In this document: one piece after another, positions 9,374 to 18,600 of the stretch
Numbering within the stretch: the stretch's first letter is position 1
Layout of the letters: each line of letters starts with the position of its first letter
Origin: Pontimicrobium aquaticum
Lineage (GTDB): Bacteria; Bacteroidota; Bacteroidia; Flavobacteriales; Flavobacteriaceae
DNA: 64,000 nt
Direction: 5' to 3'
Assembly (NCBI RefSeq): GCF_005047595.1
Contig: NZ_SUPL01000007.1
Span: 113,431 to 177,430 of the forward strand
Program-made: the position numbers and the translations under genes
The notes under the pieces: generated by a model
The model's input: the letters and a program-made list of their open reading frames with translations, nothing else
Told to the model about the DNA's origin: nothing
Databases searched by the model: none

Positions 9374-9405
9374 ACTTAAAAACATCTAACTTTTTAAGTT
9401 TTTAT
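9372..9405 (+). terminator. Rho-independent terminator of polysaccharide block 1
   Basis: Perfect 11-bp stem AAACTTAAAAA (9372-9382) and TTTTTAAGTTT (9391-9401) with an 8-base loop and trailing T residues. It begins inside the stop codon of the aminotransferase gene. The stem is AT-rich, so the efficiency is uncertain. Confidence 0.6.
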
Positions 9406-9653
9406 TAATACGCAAATATTAGTCGAAAGTTTTATTTTTTTCAAATCGGTGAAATTTGTTATTTATCGTTTTTATTTGACGAATACCTAATAAACAATGA
9501 TATTTACTTTAATTATGCTGCTAGTTATTTTTTGAATAGATTATTTTTCTATTTATATGCTATTTAAATGAATAAATAACTGCTATTTCATAATTCCCCC
9601 TAATTAATAAAGCTAGTCTTTATTAAAATTGAATTTGATTACATAGCAATTAT
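9406..9653. other. Long AT-rich non-coding spacer inside the polysaccharide locus
   Basis: The gap between the two polysaccharide blocks is about 350 bases in all. This part is very AT-rich and has no open frame that looks real and no RNA gene. It probably carries the promoter and leader of block 2. The end nearest the dehydratase gene holds the repeat described separately. Confidence 0.4.
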
Positions 9654-9688
9654 ATTAGGTCTAATTTAAAATTTTAAATTAGGTCTAA
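9654..9688. repeat. Direct repeat flanking an AT palindrome upstream of the dehydratase gene
   Basis: The 11-mer ATTAGGTCTAA occurs at 9654-9664 and again at 9678-9688, 24 bases apart. Between them lies the palindrome TTTAAAATTTTAAA (9665-9678). It ends 34 bases before the ATG at 9723. The form suggests a regulator binding site for block 2, but no regulator is known for it. Confidence 0.55.
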
Positions 9689-9722
9689 ATAACGGTTAAT
9701 GTAAAATTGCCTATTTTGAGTT

Positions 9723-11618
9723 ATGTTTAAGAACGGATTATATAATATCTCGCAAAGATATGCGTCTAAATGGCTAGTATTGCTATTTGATGTATGCATC
9801 GTGTTATTCACGTTCTTTCTCGCTTATTTAATACGCTACAACTTTAGGTTAGACTTTGAAATTAAAAAGTTTTTTGGAGAAATTCCATTTGTTGCATTAA
9901 ATGCAATTATTAGTTTTTTAATCGTAGGTACCCACAAAAGTGTTGTTAGGTTCATTGGTATTAAGGACGTTATAAATGTAATTATTGGCGTTAATATACT
10001 TGCAACCATATTACTAGTAGTCACTTTTTTAACAAGACAATTCGATTTTTTTATTTCCTATGATATTCCAGGATCAATTATTTACATTCACTTACTACTT
10101 AATATACTATTATTAATTTCTAGCAAGTTTTTTATTAAAGCGAGTTATAAGGCTATCATTTCTGGATTCAAATCTAAAGTAAACGTACTTATTTATGGTG
10201 CTGGTAATTCTGGTAACTTAACGTACGACGCCATTATAAATGACGCAAACAGTGATTACGAAGTAATTGGCTTTATAGATGATGATGAGAGAAAAATAGG
10301 TAAAAAAATAAACTTACTTAAAGTTTATGGCTCTAATGAAATTAACGATAATTTTATAGAAAAACACAAAGTTCACGAAGTGATAATATCTATTCAAAGT
10401 ATTAGTTACCATCGCTTATTAGAAATTTCTAGTATATTTCTTGAAAAATCAATAAAAGTTAAAATTGTACCTCCAGTGCAACAATGGATTGATGGAGATT
10501 TACAAGCATCACAAATTAAGGAAGTTAAAATTGAAGATTTACTCGGTAGAGAACCTATTAGTTTTGAAAACCCTGTTTTAGTTGAAGAATACGATAACAA
10601 AGTAATTTTAATTTCTGGTGCTGCAGGATCTATAGGAAGTGAAATAGCTAGAAATTTATGTAACTTCAATTTTAAAAAATTAATTCTAGTTGATATGGCT
10701 GAATCTGCTCTCTACGATATTCAGCAAGAATTTGTGCAAAAAGACATAAAAAACTATGTTGCCTTAGTAACAGATGTTCGATGCCAAATTAGGATGGATA
10801 AAATTTTATCAGATTACAGACCAGAAATCATTTTCCATGCTGCGGCATATAAGCACGTTCCTTTAATGGAAAATAATCCGCAAGAAGCGGTAAGTATAAA
10901 TATTGGAGGCACAATAAACATATCAAATTTAGCAGTTAAACATGGTGTAGATAAGTTTGTAATGATATCTACCGACAAAGCTGTAAACCCAACAAACGTT
11001 ATGGGTGCTACAAAACGTGTGGCAGAACTATATATAAGTTGTCTAAAAGGAAAAGGCAAAACTAAATTCATTACTACCAGATTTGGAAATGTACTTGGAT
11101 CTAATGGATCTGTAATTCCTTTATTTAAAAAGCAGATTGAAAATGGTGGTCCATTAACCGTGACTCATAGAGACATTACAAGATATTTTATGACCATTCC
11201 TGAAGCATGCTCCTTAGTTTTAGAAGCAGCAGCCATGGGTAATGGAGGAGAAATTTTTGTATTTGATATGGGACAGTCGGTTAAAATATTTGATCTTGCA
11301 ATAAATATGATTAAGCTATCTGGCTTAAAATATCCTGAAGATATAGATATAAAAATTGTAGGATTAAGACCAGGAGAAAAAATATATGAAGAGCTTTTAG
11401 CTGACGGAGAAAACACAAAGCAAACCTATCATGAAAAAATTATGATAGCTAAAAGTAAAAAAATAAGCGTTGAAGACATTCAAGAAAAAATAATTGAACT
11501 AAATAACTCTAATCTAAACAGCCAAAGTATTGAGATTGTTTCAAAACTTAAAAATATTGTACCTGAATACATTTCAAATAACTCAAAGTTTGAAGTTTTA
11601 GATAAAGCCAAAAATTAA
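9723..11618 (+). CDS. UDP-sugar 4,6-dehydratase, membrane form (PglF/WbpM/CapD-like)
   Basis: 631 residues, the full length of the membrane-bound dehydratases. Four hydrophobic segments lie in the first ~140 residues, then a CoA-binding-like Rossmann region (VLIYGAGNSGNLTYDAI), then the SDR catalytic domain with ISGAAGSIGSEIARNL. The active-site block STDKAVNPTNVMGATKR lies near residues 416-432. It has Met where ordinary SDRs have Tyr, as in WbpM and PglF. The family converts UDP-GlcNAc to the 4-keto-6-deoxy sugar, the substrate for the PglE-like aminotransferase just upstream. It is an inner-membrane enzyme with its active site in the cytoplasm, and the first gene of block 2, five bases before the exporter gene. 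Confidence 0.93.
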   Translation: MFKNGLYNISQRYASKWLVLLFDVCIVLFTFFLAYLIRYNFRLDFEIKKFFGEIPFVALNAIISFLIVGTHKSVVRFIGIKDVINVIIGVNILATILLVVTFLTRQFDFFISYDIPGSIIYIHLLLNILLLISSKFFIKASYKAIISGFKSKVNVLIYGAGNSGNLTYDAIINDANSDYEVIGFIDDDERKIGKKINLLKVYGSNEINDNFIEKHKVHEVIISIQSISYHRLLEISSIFLEKSIKVKIVPPVQQWIDGDLQASQIKEVKIEDLLGREPISFENPVLVEEYDNKVILISGAAGSIGSEIARNLCNFNFKKLILVDMAESALYDIQQEFVQKDIKNYVALVTDVRCQIRMDKILSDYRPEIIFHAAAYKHVPLMENNPQEAVSINIGGTINISNLAVKHGVDKFVMISTDKAVNPTNVMGATKRVAELYISCLKGKGKTKFITTRFGNVLGSNGSVIPLFKKQIENGGPLTVTHRDITRYFMTIPEACSLVLEAAAMGNGGEIFVFDMGQSVKIFDLAINMIKLSGLKYPEDIDIKIVGLRPGEKIYEELLADGENTKQTYHEKIMIAKSKKISVEDIQEKIIELNNSNLNSQSIEIVSKLKNIVPEYISNNSKFEVLDKAKN

Positions 11619-11623
11619 TACAT

Positions 11624-12418
11624 ATGAAGTCAAAAATCAATTTATCGGAGATAGTAAATAAATTATTACTATTAGTAGCACTTTTAGCACTAAACTCATG
11701 TGCTTCTCGCCAAGAAGTAGTTTACTTTCAAGACGAACCAATTTCTGAAGCAATTGAAAATCAAAATGCAAATTTTGAGCTTAGATATAAAACTGACGAT
11801 TTACTAACAATCATTGTCTCTGCCGATGATCCTGTAGTGGCTCAGCCTTATAACTTACAAGCTGCATCCACAACCACATCAGTTATTGACGCTCAAGGAA
11901 GTTTAAAAATGCAAACTTATTTAATAGATAGTCAAGGGGATATTGAATTCCCTGGATTAGGTTCTATTAAAATTGGTGGCTTAACTAGAAGTGAAGCTAA
12001 TAATTTATTAAAAGATAGGCTTAAAGAATATATTAAAAACCCTATTGTAAATATTAGGCTTGCCAATTTTACAGTAACCGTTTTAGGTGAAGTAAAAAAC
12101 CCTGGTTCATATACTATTCAGGATGAAAAAATATCAATATCAGAAGCTTTAGGATTAGCTGGAGATTTAACAATTTATGGTAAAAGAGATAATGTATTGT
12201 TAATTAGAGAAGTTGATGGTCAAAAAAAATATTCTAAAATTGATTTAACCTCAGTAAATGTTTTAAACTCCGCTAACTATTATTTAACTCAAAATGACGT
12301 ATTATACGTTGAGCCAAACAATGCAAGAGTTAGAGCATCAAGTTACAATCAAAATAACGGTGTTATCATTTCTGCCGTAGGAACACTAGCAACTATTGTT
12401 GCCATTTTAATAAAATAA
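11624..12418 (+). CDS. Polysaccharide export outer-membrane lipoprotein, Wza-like
   Basis: 264 residues. A lipoprotein signal ends in the lipobox ALNSC (Cys26). The polysaccharide export domain follows (YKTDDLLTIIVSADDPVVAQ, then DSQGDIEFPGLGSIKIGGLT), then one SLBB-like segment (VTVLGEVKNPGSYTI). A last hydrophobic stretch (GVIISAVGTLATIVAILIK) could be the membrane-spanning helix that lines the pore in Wza. The family forms the outer-membrane channel through which capsule or exopolysaccharide leaves the cell, docking with the Wzc partner encoded 15 bases downstream. It is shorter than E. coli Wza, as is usual for Bacteroidota members. Confidence 0.92.
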   Translation: MKSKINLSEIVNKLLLLVALLALNSCASRQEVVYFQDEPISEAIENQNANFELRYKTDDLLTIIVSADDPVVAQPYNLQAASTTTSVIDAQGSLKMQTYLIDSQGDIEFPGLGSIKIGGLTRSEANNLLKDRLKEYIKNPIVNIRLANFTVTVLGEVKNPGSYTIQDEKISISEALGLAGDLTIYGKRDNVLLIREVDGQKKYSKIDLTSVNVLNSANYYLTQNDVLYVEPNNARVRASSYNQNNGVIISAVGTLATIVAILIK

Positions 12419-12433
12419 TAACATATTATATTA

Positions 12434-14743
12434 ATGACACCTCAATCCAAAAACACTTCAAGTTTAAGAGAACAGTTAGATAAATATTTCACGAATTGGA
12501 AATGGTTTACTTTAAGCCTATTTATTTGTTTTACTGTAGCATTCATTTATTTAAGGTATGCCACTGATACTTATAAGGTAGCAGCCACTATTAAAATTGC
12601 AGATAGTAATAAGCAAAATATAAATAGAGAAGCTAATACGGTTAATGATTACGGATTGTTTAAACGAGAGCAAAATAGTGTTTTAGATGAAATACAAGTT
12701 ATTGGATCACGATCAATAATTACAAGTGTTGTAGAAGAATTGAACTTAAACATTCAATGTTTTATACAAGGATCAATTAAGGAGCTAGAAATATATAAAA
12801 ACCCACCGTTAACAATTAATTTTCTTGAAAACGATAGTATTTTAAAATATGTAGATACATCTATTACGCTTAATGTAATTTCAAAATCTCAATTTACCTT
12901 TAAAAATAGTGATCGTACATTAAATTTTGGAGATAATATAAGTATGCCATTTGGCAACCTAGTATTTACACCAAATTTTGTCCAACCTGAACTAAAAGTA
13001 GGTAAAAGCATTACTGTGAAAATTAGACCAATAAAAAAGGTGGCATCACATTATAACGAAAAAATTAAAATAACTTCAACTGATGTTAATTCAAGTATTA
13101 TTAACCTAACTCTTGAAGAACCAGTTACTGAAAAAGGCGTCGATATTCTTAATGAATTGATAGAGCAGTATAATAAAATAGCTATTGAAAATAAAAATGC
13201 AGTTGTTAAAGCCACATCAGATTATATTAATAACAGATTAGCAATAGTTCAACAGGAACTATCTGAGGTTACTCAATCATCTGAAACCATTCAACAAAGT
13301 AACAGGTTAACCGATTTATCCTCTCAGTCAAGTATTTTCCTTCAAACAGAAAGAGATATAGAAAATCAACAAATTGCTACAAGTACTGAGCTTCAGGTGG
13401 TTGAGTATTTATCAGATTACCTTGATGAAAACAGTGGTAATGGTGAAATAATTCCTAGCAACATGTCTTTTCAAGATAATTCTACGACTAGTTTAATTCA
13501 AAAACACAATGACTTGGTGATGCAGCGTAACAGGTATCTAGAAAATTCTAGTGAAAAAAACCCTGTTGTAGTTAGATTGGATGCGCAAATAGAAAAGTTA
13601 AAACAAAACTTATCTGCTAGTTTAGATAACTTAATTTCATCAAATCAAATTAAACTTGAAAATTTAAATAAAGAAGAAAATAGAATTTCCTCTCAAATTT
13701 ATTCTGCACCAAAAAAGCAAAGAATATTTCGTGACTTAGAGCGCCAAAAAGGTATTAAAGAATCTGTTTATGTTTACTTATTACAAAAACGTGAGGAGTC
13801 TGCGGTTTCACATGGTGTGTCATCGCCAAATGCAATAATCGTTGACAGTGCATACGCAAGTACCTTACCTATTTGGCCTAAAAAAGAAATTCTATTTTTA
13901 GGTGCATTTGTTTTAGGTTTATTAATTCCTTTAACAACCATTTACTTATTGGATTTATTAGATAATAAAGTTAGAACCAAAGCTGGATTAACTAAAGAAT
14001 TATCCATTCCGTTTATTGGAGATGTACCAAAATCTAGCACAAAACAAGTATTTATAGACAGACACGATTATTCGCCTAAAGCGGAATCATTCAGGTTAAT
14101 ACGTACCAATATAGACTTTATGCTTTCTAATGTTACTAAAAGTAAGGGTAAAACCATTTTTGTGACCTCCACTACGAGTAAAGAAGGAAAATCGCACACA
14201 TCGCTCAACTTAGCTAGATCTTTATCTTTTTCAAATAAAAAAGTGCTAATTATAGAAACAGATATTAGAGTTCCTAAACTCAACAAGTATATGGGTGTTG
14301 AGAATAAAACAGGTTTAGGATTAACAAACTATATAATTGATGATAAAATTAACTTTAATGATATTATTAATAAAGTTGACGATAATTTAGATATGATTAG
14401 CTCAGGAACAATTCCGCCTAATCCAGCTGAGTTATTAATGGATGACAAAATGGAAGTTTTATTTAATGCTGTTAAAAACAAATACGATTACATTATTGTA
14501 GATACTGCAGCTGTAGGCTTAGTAACCGACACATTGCTTATTAGCAAGTTTGCCGATATGGTTATTTATGTGGTTAGAGCTAATTATTTAGATAAAAGGC
14601 AATTACATGTTGCTCAAACAATGTTTGACGAGAAAAGACTTCCAAATATGGTAACACTTTTAAATGGTGTTATACATAAAAAGGGTTATGGTTACGGCTA
14701 TGGAGAGTCACCAAAAAAGAAACGAAAACTATTTTCCAAGTAA
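12434..14743 (+). CDS. Chain-length determinant and tyrosine autokinase, Wzc-like
   Basis: 769 residues. An inner-membrane segment near residues 24-42 is followed by a long periplasmic coiled-coil region of the Wzz/GNVR type, then a second membrane segment near 485-510. The cytoplasmic BY-kinase has Walker A (TSTTSKEGKSHTS, near 580), a Walker A'-type strand (VLIIETDIRVP), Walker B (YIIVDTAAVG) and a tyrosine-glycine cluster (GYGYGYG) near the carboxyl end for autophosphorylation. The family controls chain length and couples polymerisation to export through Wza. No separate Wzb-type phosphatase gene is in the window. Its last 15 bases overlap the convergent gene on the minus strand. Confidence 0.93.
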   Translation: MTPQSKNTSSLREQLDKYFTNWKWFTLSLFICFTVAFIYLRYATDTYKVAATIKIADSNKQNINREANTVNDYGLFKREQNSVLDEIQVIGSRSIITSVVEELNLNIQCFIQGSIKELEIYKNPPLTINFLENDSILKYVDTSITLNVISKSQFTFKNSDRTLNFGDNISMPFGNLVFTPNFVQPELKVGKSITVKIRPIKKVASHYNEKIKITSTDVNSSIINLTLEEPVTEKGVDILNELIEQYNKIAIENKNAVVKATSDYINNRLAIVQQELSEVTQSSETIQQSNRLTDLSSQSSIFLQTERDIENQQIATSTELQVVEYLSDYLDENSGNGEIIPSNMSFQDNSTTSLIQKHNDLVMQRNRYLENSSEKNPVVVRLDAQIEKLKQNLSASLDNLISSNQIKLENLNKEENRISSQIYSAPKKQRIFRDLERQKGIKESVYVYLLQKREESAVSHGVSSPNAIIVDSAYASTLPIWPKKEILFLGAFVLGLLIPLTTIYLLDLLDNKVRTKAGLTKELSIPFIGDVPKSSTKQVFIDRHDYSPKAESFRLIRTNIDFMLSNVTKSKGKTIFVTSTTSKEGKSHTSLNLARSLSFSNKKVLIIETDIRVPKLNKYMGVENKTGLGLTNYIIDDKINFNDIINKVDDNLDMISSGTIPPNPAELLMDDKMEVLFNAVKNKYDYIIVDTAAVGLVTDTLLISKFADMVIYVVRANYLDKRQLHVAQTMFDEKRLPNMVTLLNGVIHKKGYGYGYGESPKKKRKLFSK

Positions 14744-15727
14744 TTTTTTAAACTTGAATTTTACTTTGGTGTACCACAAATTAATGTTTTTATCTCTAAG
14801 GTATTGTTTAGTACCATAAAAGAAACTAAGCATATTCGCGGTAATAGTTGATGTAATTGATTTTGAGTCGTATATAACATGGCAGTCAAATCCGTAAGAC
14901 TGGTTAGACCATCTATCTTTATAGTCTGCCTTTCCTTTCGAAAAGTCTAAGATTTTAATGTTGTTTTCGATACACCATTCTATAAGCTTGTAAATCTCAA
15001 GGTTTCCAATATTGTATTTAAAATGAGCAATATCAAACGATCTAATAGCAATAGCTAACATGTCGCTATAAAGAAAGTTAATAGACATAGCTATTGGTAT
15101 ATCGCCATCATTAATTACATTAAAGACTACCTTTTTATCTAAAACCAAAGGATATACTAGCTCTACAAAGAAATCCCAAATAGGAATCACGTTATTATGG
15201 ACATTTCGTTGTTCAAATCTGCTTACAATAAACTCCTTTAGTGTATCCATTTTTTTTAGATAATCGTCTTTATCTATTTCACCAAAATAGACTTTTTGTG
15301 AAATGTCAAAATTAGACTCTATTTGTCGTATTCTACCTCTAAATCTACTTCTGCTTTTAGAACTAAAGTTGCTTTGCAAAATATCTTCAATACTATTAAT
15401 ATTAGATAAATCTGTATAAAGCCCTTTGTACTGTGGTATTTTTTTAACCTTAATACGACTGTCTTTGGTATTAACTTCTGGTTGTAAATAGTCTAAAACA
15501 TCATGTATTAACAATGTTTTATTTTTAAAGTTGGTTACTGCACCATCTAAATGATAGGTCATTCCGTTGGTTTTATTTTTACCAACATTAACATAAAAAG
15601 GAAAACGCTTGTCTTTAACAAACCTTACGCCTTTAATTGCATCAAAAGATTTTACTTTATTTTCAGCAGAAAAATATTTTGTCCAAATAGATACATAGGT
15701 TTGGGACGTAAAAGGATTGTTTATCAT
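14729..15727 (-). CDS. GNAT-fold acyltransferase, FemAB/CelD-like (second copy type)
   Basis: 332 residues with the BioF2-like acetyltransferase layout (PF13480). A long amino half ends in SRSRFRGRIRQIESNFD. The carboxyl half has IPIAMSINFLYSDMLAIAIRSFD and the NIKILDFSKGKADYKDRWS block, which corresponds to the KxGxxxYK-type region of this family. No signal peptide is seen. It lies 15 bases behind the proline dehydrogenase gene on the same strand and runs into the 3' end of the Wzc gene with a 15-base overlap. Functionally it fits the polysaccharide locus better than proline breakdown. The acyl donor and acceptor cannot be read from the sequence. Confidence 0.68.
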   Translation of the reverse strand: MINNPFTSQTYVSIWTKYFSAENKVKSFDAIKGVRFVKDKRFPFYVNVGKNKTNGMTYHLDGAVTNFKNKTLLIHDVLDYLQPEVNTKDSRIKVKKIPQYKGLYTDLSNINSIEDILQSNFSSKSRSRFRGRIRQIESNFDISQKVYFGEIDKDDYLKKMDTLKEFIVSRFEQRNVHNNVIPIWDFFVELVYPLVLDKKVVFNVINDGDIPIAMSINFLYSDMLAIAIRSFDIAHFKYNIGNLEIYKLIEWCIENNIKILDFSKGKADYKDRWSNQSYGFDCHVIYDSKSITSTITANMLSFFYGTKQYLRDKNINLWYTKVKFKFKKLLGK

Positions 15728-15742
15728 TAAGCTAGGTTTTGG

Positions 15743-16915
15743 TTAGAGTTTTCGGCGTTTACGTTCCTGTTTAAGTAAATTAAGCTCTCTGTTAGTTTGT
15801 CCTGCAACCGAAGTGTTCTCCTCAGCTCTTCTAATTAAATAAGGCATCACGTCTTTAACTGGCCCAAAAGGCACATATTTTGCGACATTATAACCTAGGT
15901 GCGCCAAGTTATAACTAATATGGTCGCTCATGCCATATAATTGACCAAACCAAACACGATTATCGTTCTTTGTAATGTGCTTTTCCTTCATTAAATCCAT
16001 AGCCAAATAAGAGCTTTCTTCATTATGAGTACCAATAAACACTGAAATATCATCTAAATTATCTAAAATATATTTAAGTGTTTCATCAAAATTTTTATCT
16101 GTTGAAACTTTATCGGCACAAATTGGAGATTCATATCCTTTTTTCTCAGCACGCTCTCTTTCTTTTTCCATATAAGCACCTCGAACAATTTTAAACCCTA
16201 GCTTATAACCACCATTCTTTGCACGTTCATGAAGCTCTTTTAAATAATCTAACCTATCCCATCTATATAATTGTAACGTATTATAAACAATAGGCACCTC
16301 AGTATTATAGGTTTTCATTAATTCTTCCAATAAGTCGTCGGCTGCATCTTGCATCCAACTTTCTTCGGCATCAATTAAAATTTCGACATCACGCTCTTTA
16401 CCTAATTTGCAAATTTTATGATAACGCGCTACTATTCTATTCCACTCGGCTTCCTCGGAAGTTGTTAATGCTACACCTTCAGTCTTTTTTTGATAAATTA
16501 GAAAACGTCCCAAACCTGTTGGTTTAAATACTGCAATTGGCATAGCGTCTTTAGAATGAGCAAACTCAATTAACTCACAGGTTTTATTCATAACAGCGTC
16601 AAATTGCGCTTCTTCTTCTTTACCTTCTACCGAATAGTCTAACACGCACGATACACCTTTATCATACATATTATCTATTACATCTTGACAATCATGCTCA
16701 TTAATTCCACCACAAAAATGATCAAAAACAGTTGATCTAATCAATCCTTCTACAGGTAAATGTGCTTTTAGAGCAAAATTTGTGGCAGCAGTTCCTATCT
16801 TTACTAATGGCTGCACAGATATCATTTTAAACAAAAAGTAAGCTCTCTCGAGTTCAGAATCGCTTTTTAACTGAAAAGCAATTTCGGTGTTGTCAAAAAT
16901 TCTTTGAGTTGACAT
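15743..16915 (-). CDS. Proline dehydrogenase (FAD-dependent)
   Basis: 390 residues, a stand-alone PRODH domain (TIM barrel), not the long PutA fusion. Recognisable blocks are PIAVFKPTGLGR, VEILIDAEESWMQ, YNTLQLYRWDRLDYL, FKIVRGAYMEKERERAEKKG, FIGTHNEES, YMPFG-like YVPFGPVKDVMPYLIRRAEEN and the closing SVAGQTNREL. The RRAEEN helix binds substrate and flavin. The enzyme oxidises proline to pyrroline-5-carboxylate and passes electrons to the quinone pool. A minus-strand TATATTTG box lies at 16938-16945, but no good -33 TTG is paired with it. It is divergent from aroB. Confidence 0.95.
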   Translation of the reverse strand: MSTQRIFDNTEIAFQLKSDSELERAYFLFKMISVQPLVKIGTAATNFALKAHLPVEGLIRSTVFDHFCGGINEHDCQDVIDNMYDKGVSCVLDYSVEGKEEEAQFDAVMNKTCELIEFAHSKDAMPIAVFKPTGLGRFLIYQKKTEGVALTTSEEAEWNRIVARYHKICKLGKERDVEILIDAEESWMQDAADDLLEELMKTYNTEVPIVYNTLQLYRWDRLDYLKELHERAKNGGYKLGFKIVRGAYMEKERERAEKKGYESPICADKVSTDKNFDETLKYILDNLDDISVFIGTHNEESSYLAMDLMKEKHITKNDNRVWFGQLYGMSDHISYNLAHLGYNVAKYVPFGPVKDVMPYLIRRAEENTSVAGQTNRELNLLKQERKRRKL

Positions 16916-17014
16916 AAATTACAAATTAGATACTAAGCAAATATATTTATTACTAAGATACTTTTTTAATAAATTTCTACTTATTTTAACCCTCAAATTA
17001 TATGGCACATTAAC

Positions 17015-18082
17015 ATGCAATCAATTTCAACAAAAGAGTACGCAATACATTTTAATTCAACTTGTTATGATGAGTTAAATGATTTTATTGGTAAGTCTAA
17101 TTTTTCAAAAATATTTGTTCTTGTTGATACAAACACTCATCAATATTGTTTAAGCTATTTTTTAGCTCAAATAAATAGTTCAATACACATCGAAGTTATT
17201 GAAATTGAAGCCGGAGAGATTAACAAAACCATTGATACTTGTGTTGGGGTTTGGGATACATTATCTGATTTAGATGGTGACAGAAAATCACTCTTAATTA
17301 ATCTAGGAGGTGGTGTTGTTACAGACCTTGGTGGTTTTGTAGCTTCGTGTTTTAAACGAGGTATAAAATTTATTAATGCGCCAACATCATTATTAGCGAT
17401 GGTTGATGCTTCTATTGGAGGCAAAACTGGTGTGGACTTAGGCACTTTAAAAAACCAAATAGGTGTAATTAATTTTAGTGAAATGGTGCTTGTGGATACT
17501 AAATTTTTAGAAACCTTGCCTCAAAATGAAATGCGATCTGGTTTAGCAGAAATGCTTAAACATGGATTAATACAAGATGAAGCTTATTGGCATAAAATGA
17601 GTGACTTATCAAAGTTTACGCTTGATGATCTTGATGCATTAATATATGAATCCATACTTATAAAAAAGAATGTTGTTACCCAAGATCCAAATGAAAACGG
17701 ATTAAGAAAAACACTCAATTACGGACACACAATCGGACACGCTATTGAATCATATTGCTTAAGTAATATAGAAAAGAAAACACTTTTACATGGTGAAGCC
17801 ATAGCTGTTGGAATGGTTTTAGCAACTTATATCTCTCACAAACAATTAGGCTTTCCAAAAGAGAAATTAGAGTATATCAAGAATACTATTCGTAATGTGT
17901 ATGGCCTTGTTGAGTTAACAAAAGAGGACTATTTAGAAATAATAGAACTCTTAAAGTTTGACAAGAAAAACACTCATGGAAATATAAATTTTGTTTTGCT
18001 AAGCGACATAGGTCAACCAGAAATTGATTGCCAAGTAGATAATGTACTTATTTTAGAATCTTTTGAGTATTATAAATCCTGA
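17015..18082 (+). CDS. aroB: 3-dehydroquinate synthase
   Basis: 355 residues, normal for AroB. Diagnostic blocks are GEINKTIDT, LLINLGGGVVTDLGGFVAS (NAD binding), NAPTSLLAMVDASIGGKTGVD, GLAEMLKHG, and LNYGHTIGHAIES with the zinc-binding histidines, followed by LLHGEAIAVGMVLA. The enzyme makes dehydroquinate from DAHP, the second step of the shikimate pathway, in the cytoplasm. The gene stands alone: the upstream neighbour is divergent and the downstream DinB-like gene is convergent with only two bases between the stops. Confidence 0.97.
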   Translation: MQSISTKEYAIHFNSTCYDELNDFIGKSNFSKIFVLVDTNTHQYCLSYFLAQINSSIHIEVIEIEAGEINKTIDTCVGVWDTLSDLDGDRKSLLINLGGGVVTDLGGFVASCFKRGIKFINAPTSLLAMVDASIGGKTGVDLGTLKNQIGVINFSEMVLVDTKFLETLPQNEMRSGLAEMLKHGLIQDEAYWHKMSDLSKFTLDDLDALIYESILIKKNVVTQDPNENGLRKTLNYGHTIGHAIESYCLSNIEKKTLLHGEAIAVGMVLATYISHKQLGFPKEKLEYIKNTIRNVYGLVELTKEDYLEIIELLKFDKKNTHGNINFVLLSDIGQPEIDCQVDNVLILESFEYYKS

Positions 18083-18084
18083 AG

Positions 18085-18600
18085 TTATAAATAACGCGCT
18101 TTTATAATATTGCAATGGTGCTTTTCGTGACCTACAATAATATAACCAGCAGCCCTTACAGATAAAGGGTTGTCGCTTGCAATTCCAACATGTAATAGCA
18201 TTTGCTTAGTAAAGCTTTTGTATAAAGTAATGGAGGCATTTCTAATAGCCTTATATTCTTCTATTAAGCCATCTTTTGTCCTAGTATTAGCATTAGAGTT
18301 TTCTAAATACATATCTTGGTCAAAACCTGGAAGTGCTATACTTTCTTTTCTAGAAAAACACATGGCTCTGTATGCAAAAACACGTTCGGTATCTAATATG
18401 TGCTGAATAATTTCTTTGATAGTCCATTTGCCTTTAGCATACGAATAAAGCCATTTATCATCAGGAATAGAACTTAAAAAAGTAATTGTTTCATCAAAAC
18501 TTTGCTGTAATGATAAAACTATGTCAGACTCATTTACTAAGTTGATATATGGTTTATAATAACTATTAAATTCTTTAGAGCTTAAAGTATCTGCTATCAT
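18085..18600 (-). CDS. DinB-family putative metal-dependent protein
   Basis: 171 residues of the DinB/YfiT-like four-helix family (PF12867). The first helix holds EIIQHILDTERVFAYRA with the first metal-type histidine, and the last holds YIIVGHEKHHCNIIKARYL with the H-x3-H-type pair. Known relatives include thiol-dependent transferases (for example bacillithiol S-transferases), but most members have no assigned reaction and the substrate here is unknown. Its ATG overlaps the stop of the Lrp-family gene by four bases (18597-18600), so the two are probably translated together. Confidence 0.82.
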   Translation of the reverse strand: MIADTLSSKEFNSYYKPYINLVNESDIVLSLQQSFDETITFLSSIPDDKWLYSYAKGKWTIKEIIQHILDTERVFAYRAMCFSRKESIALPGFDQDMYLENSNANTRTKDGLIEEYKAIRNASITLYKSFTKQMLLHVGIASDNPLSVRAAGYIIVGHEKHHCNIIKARYL

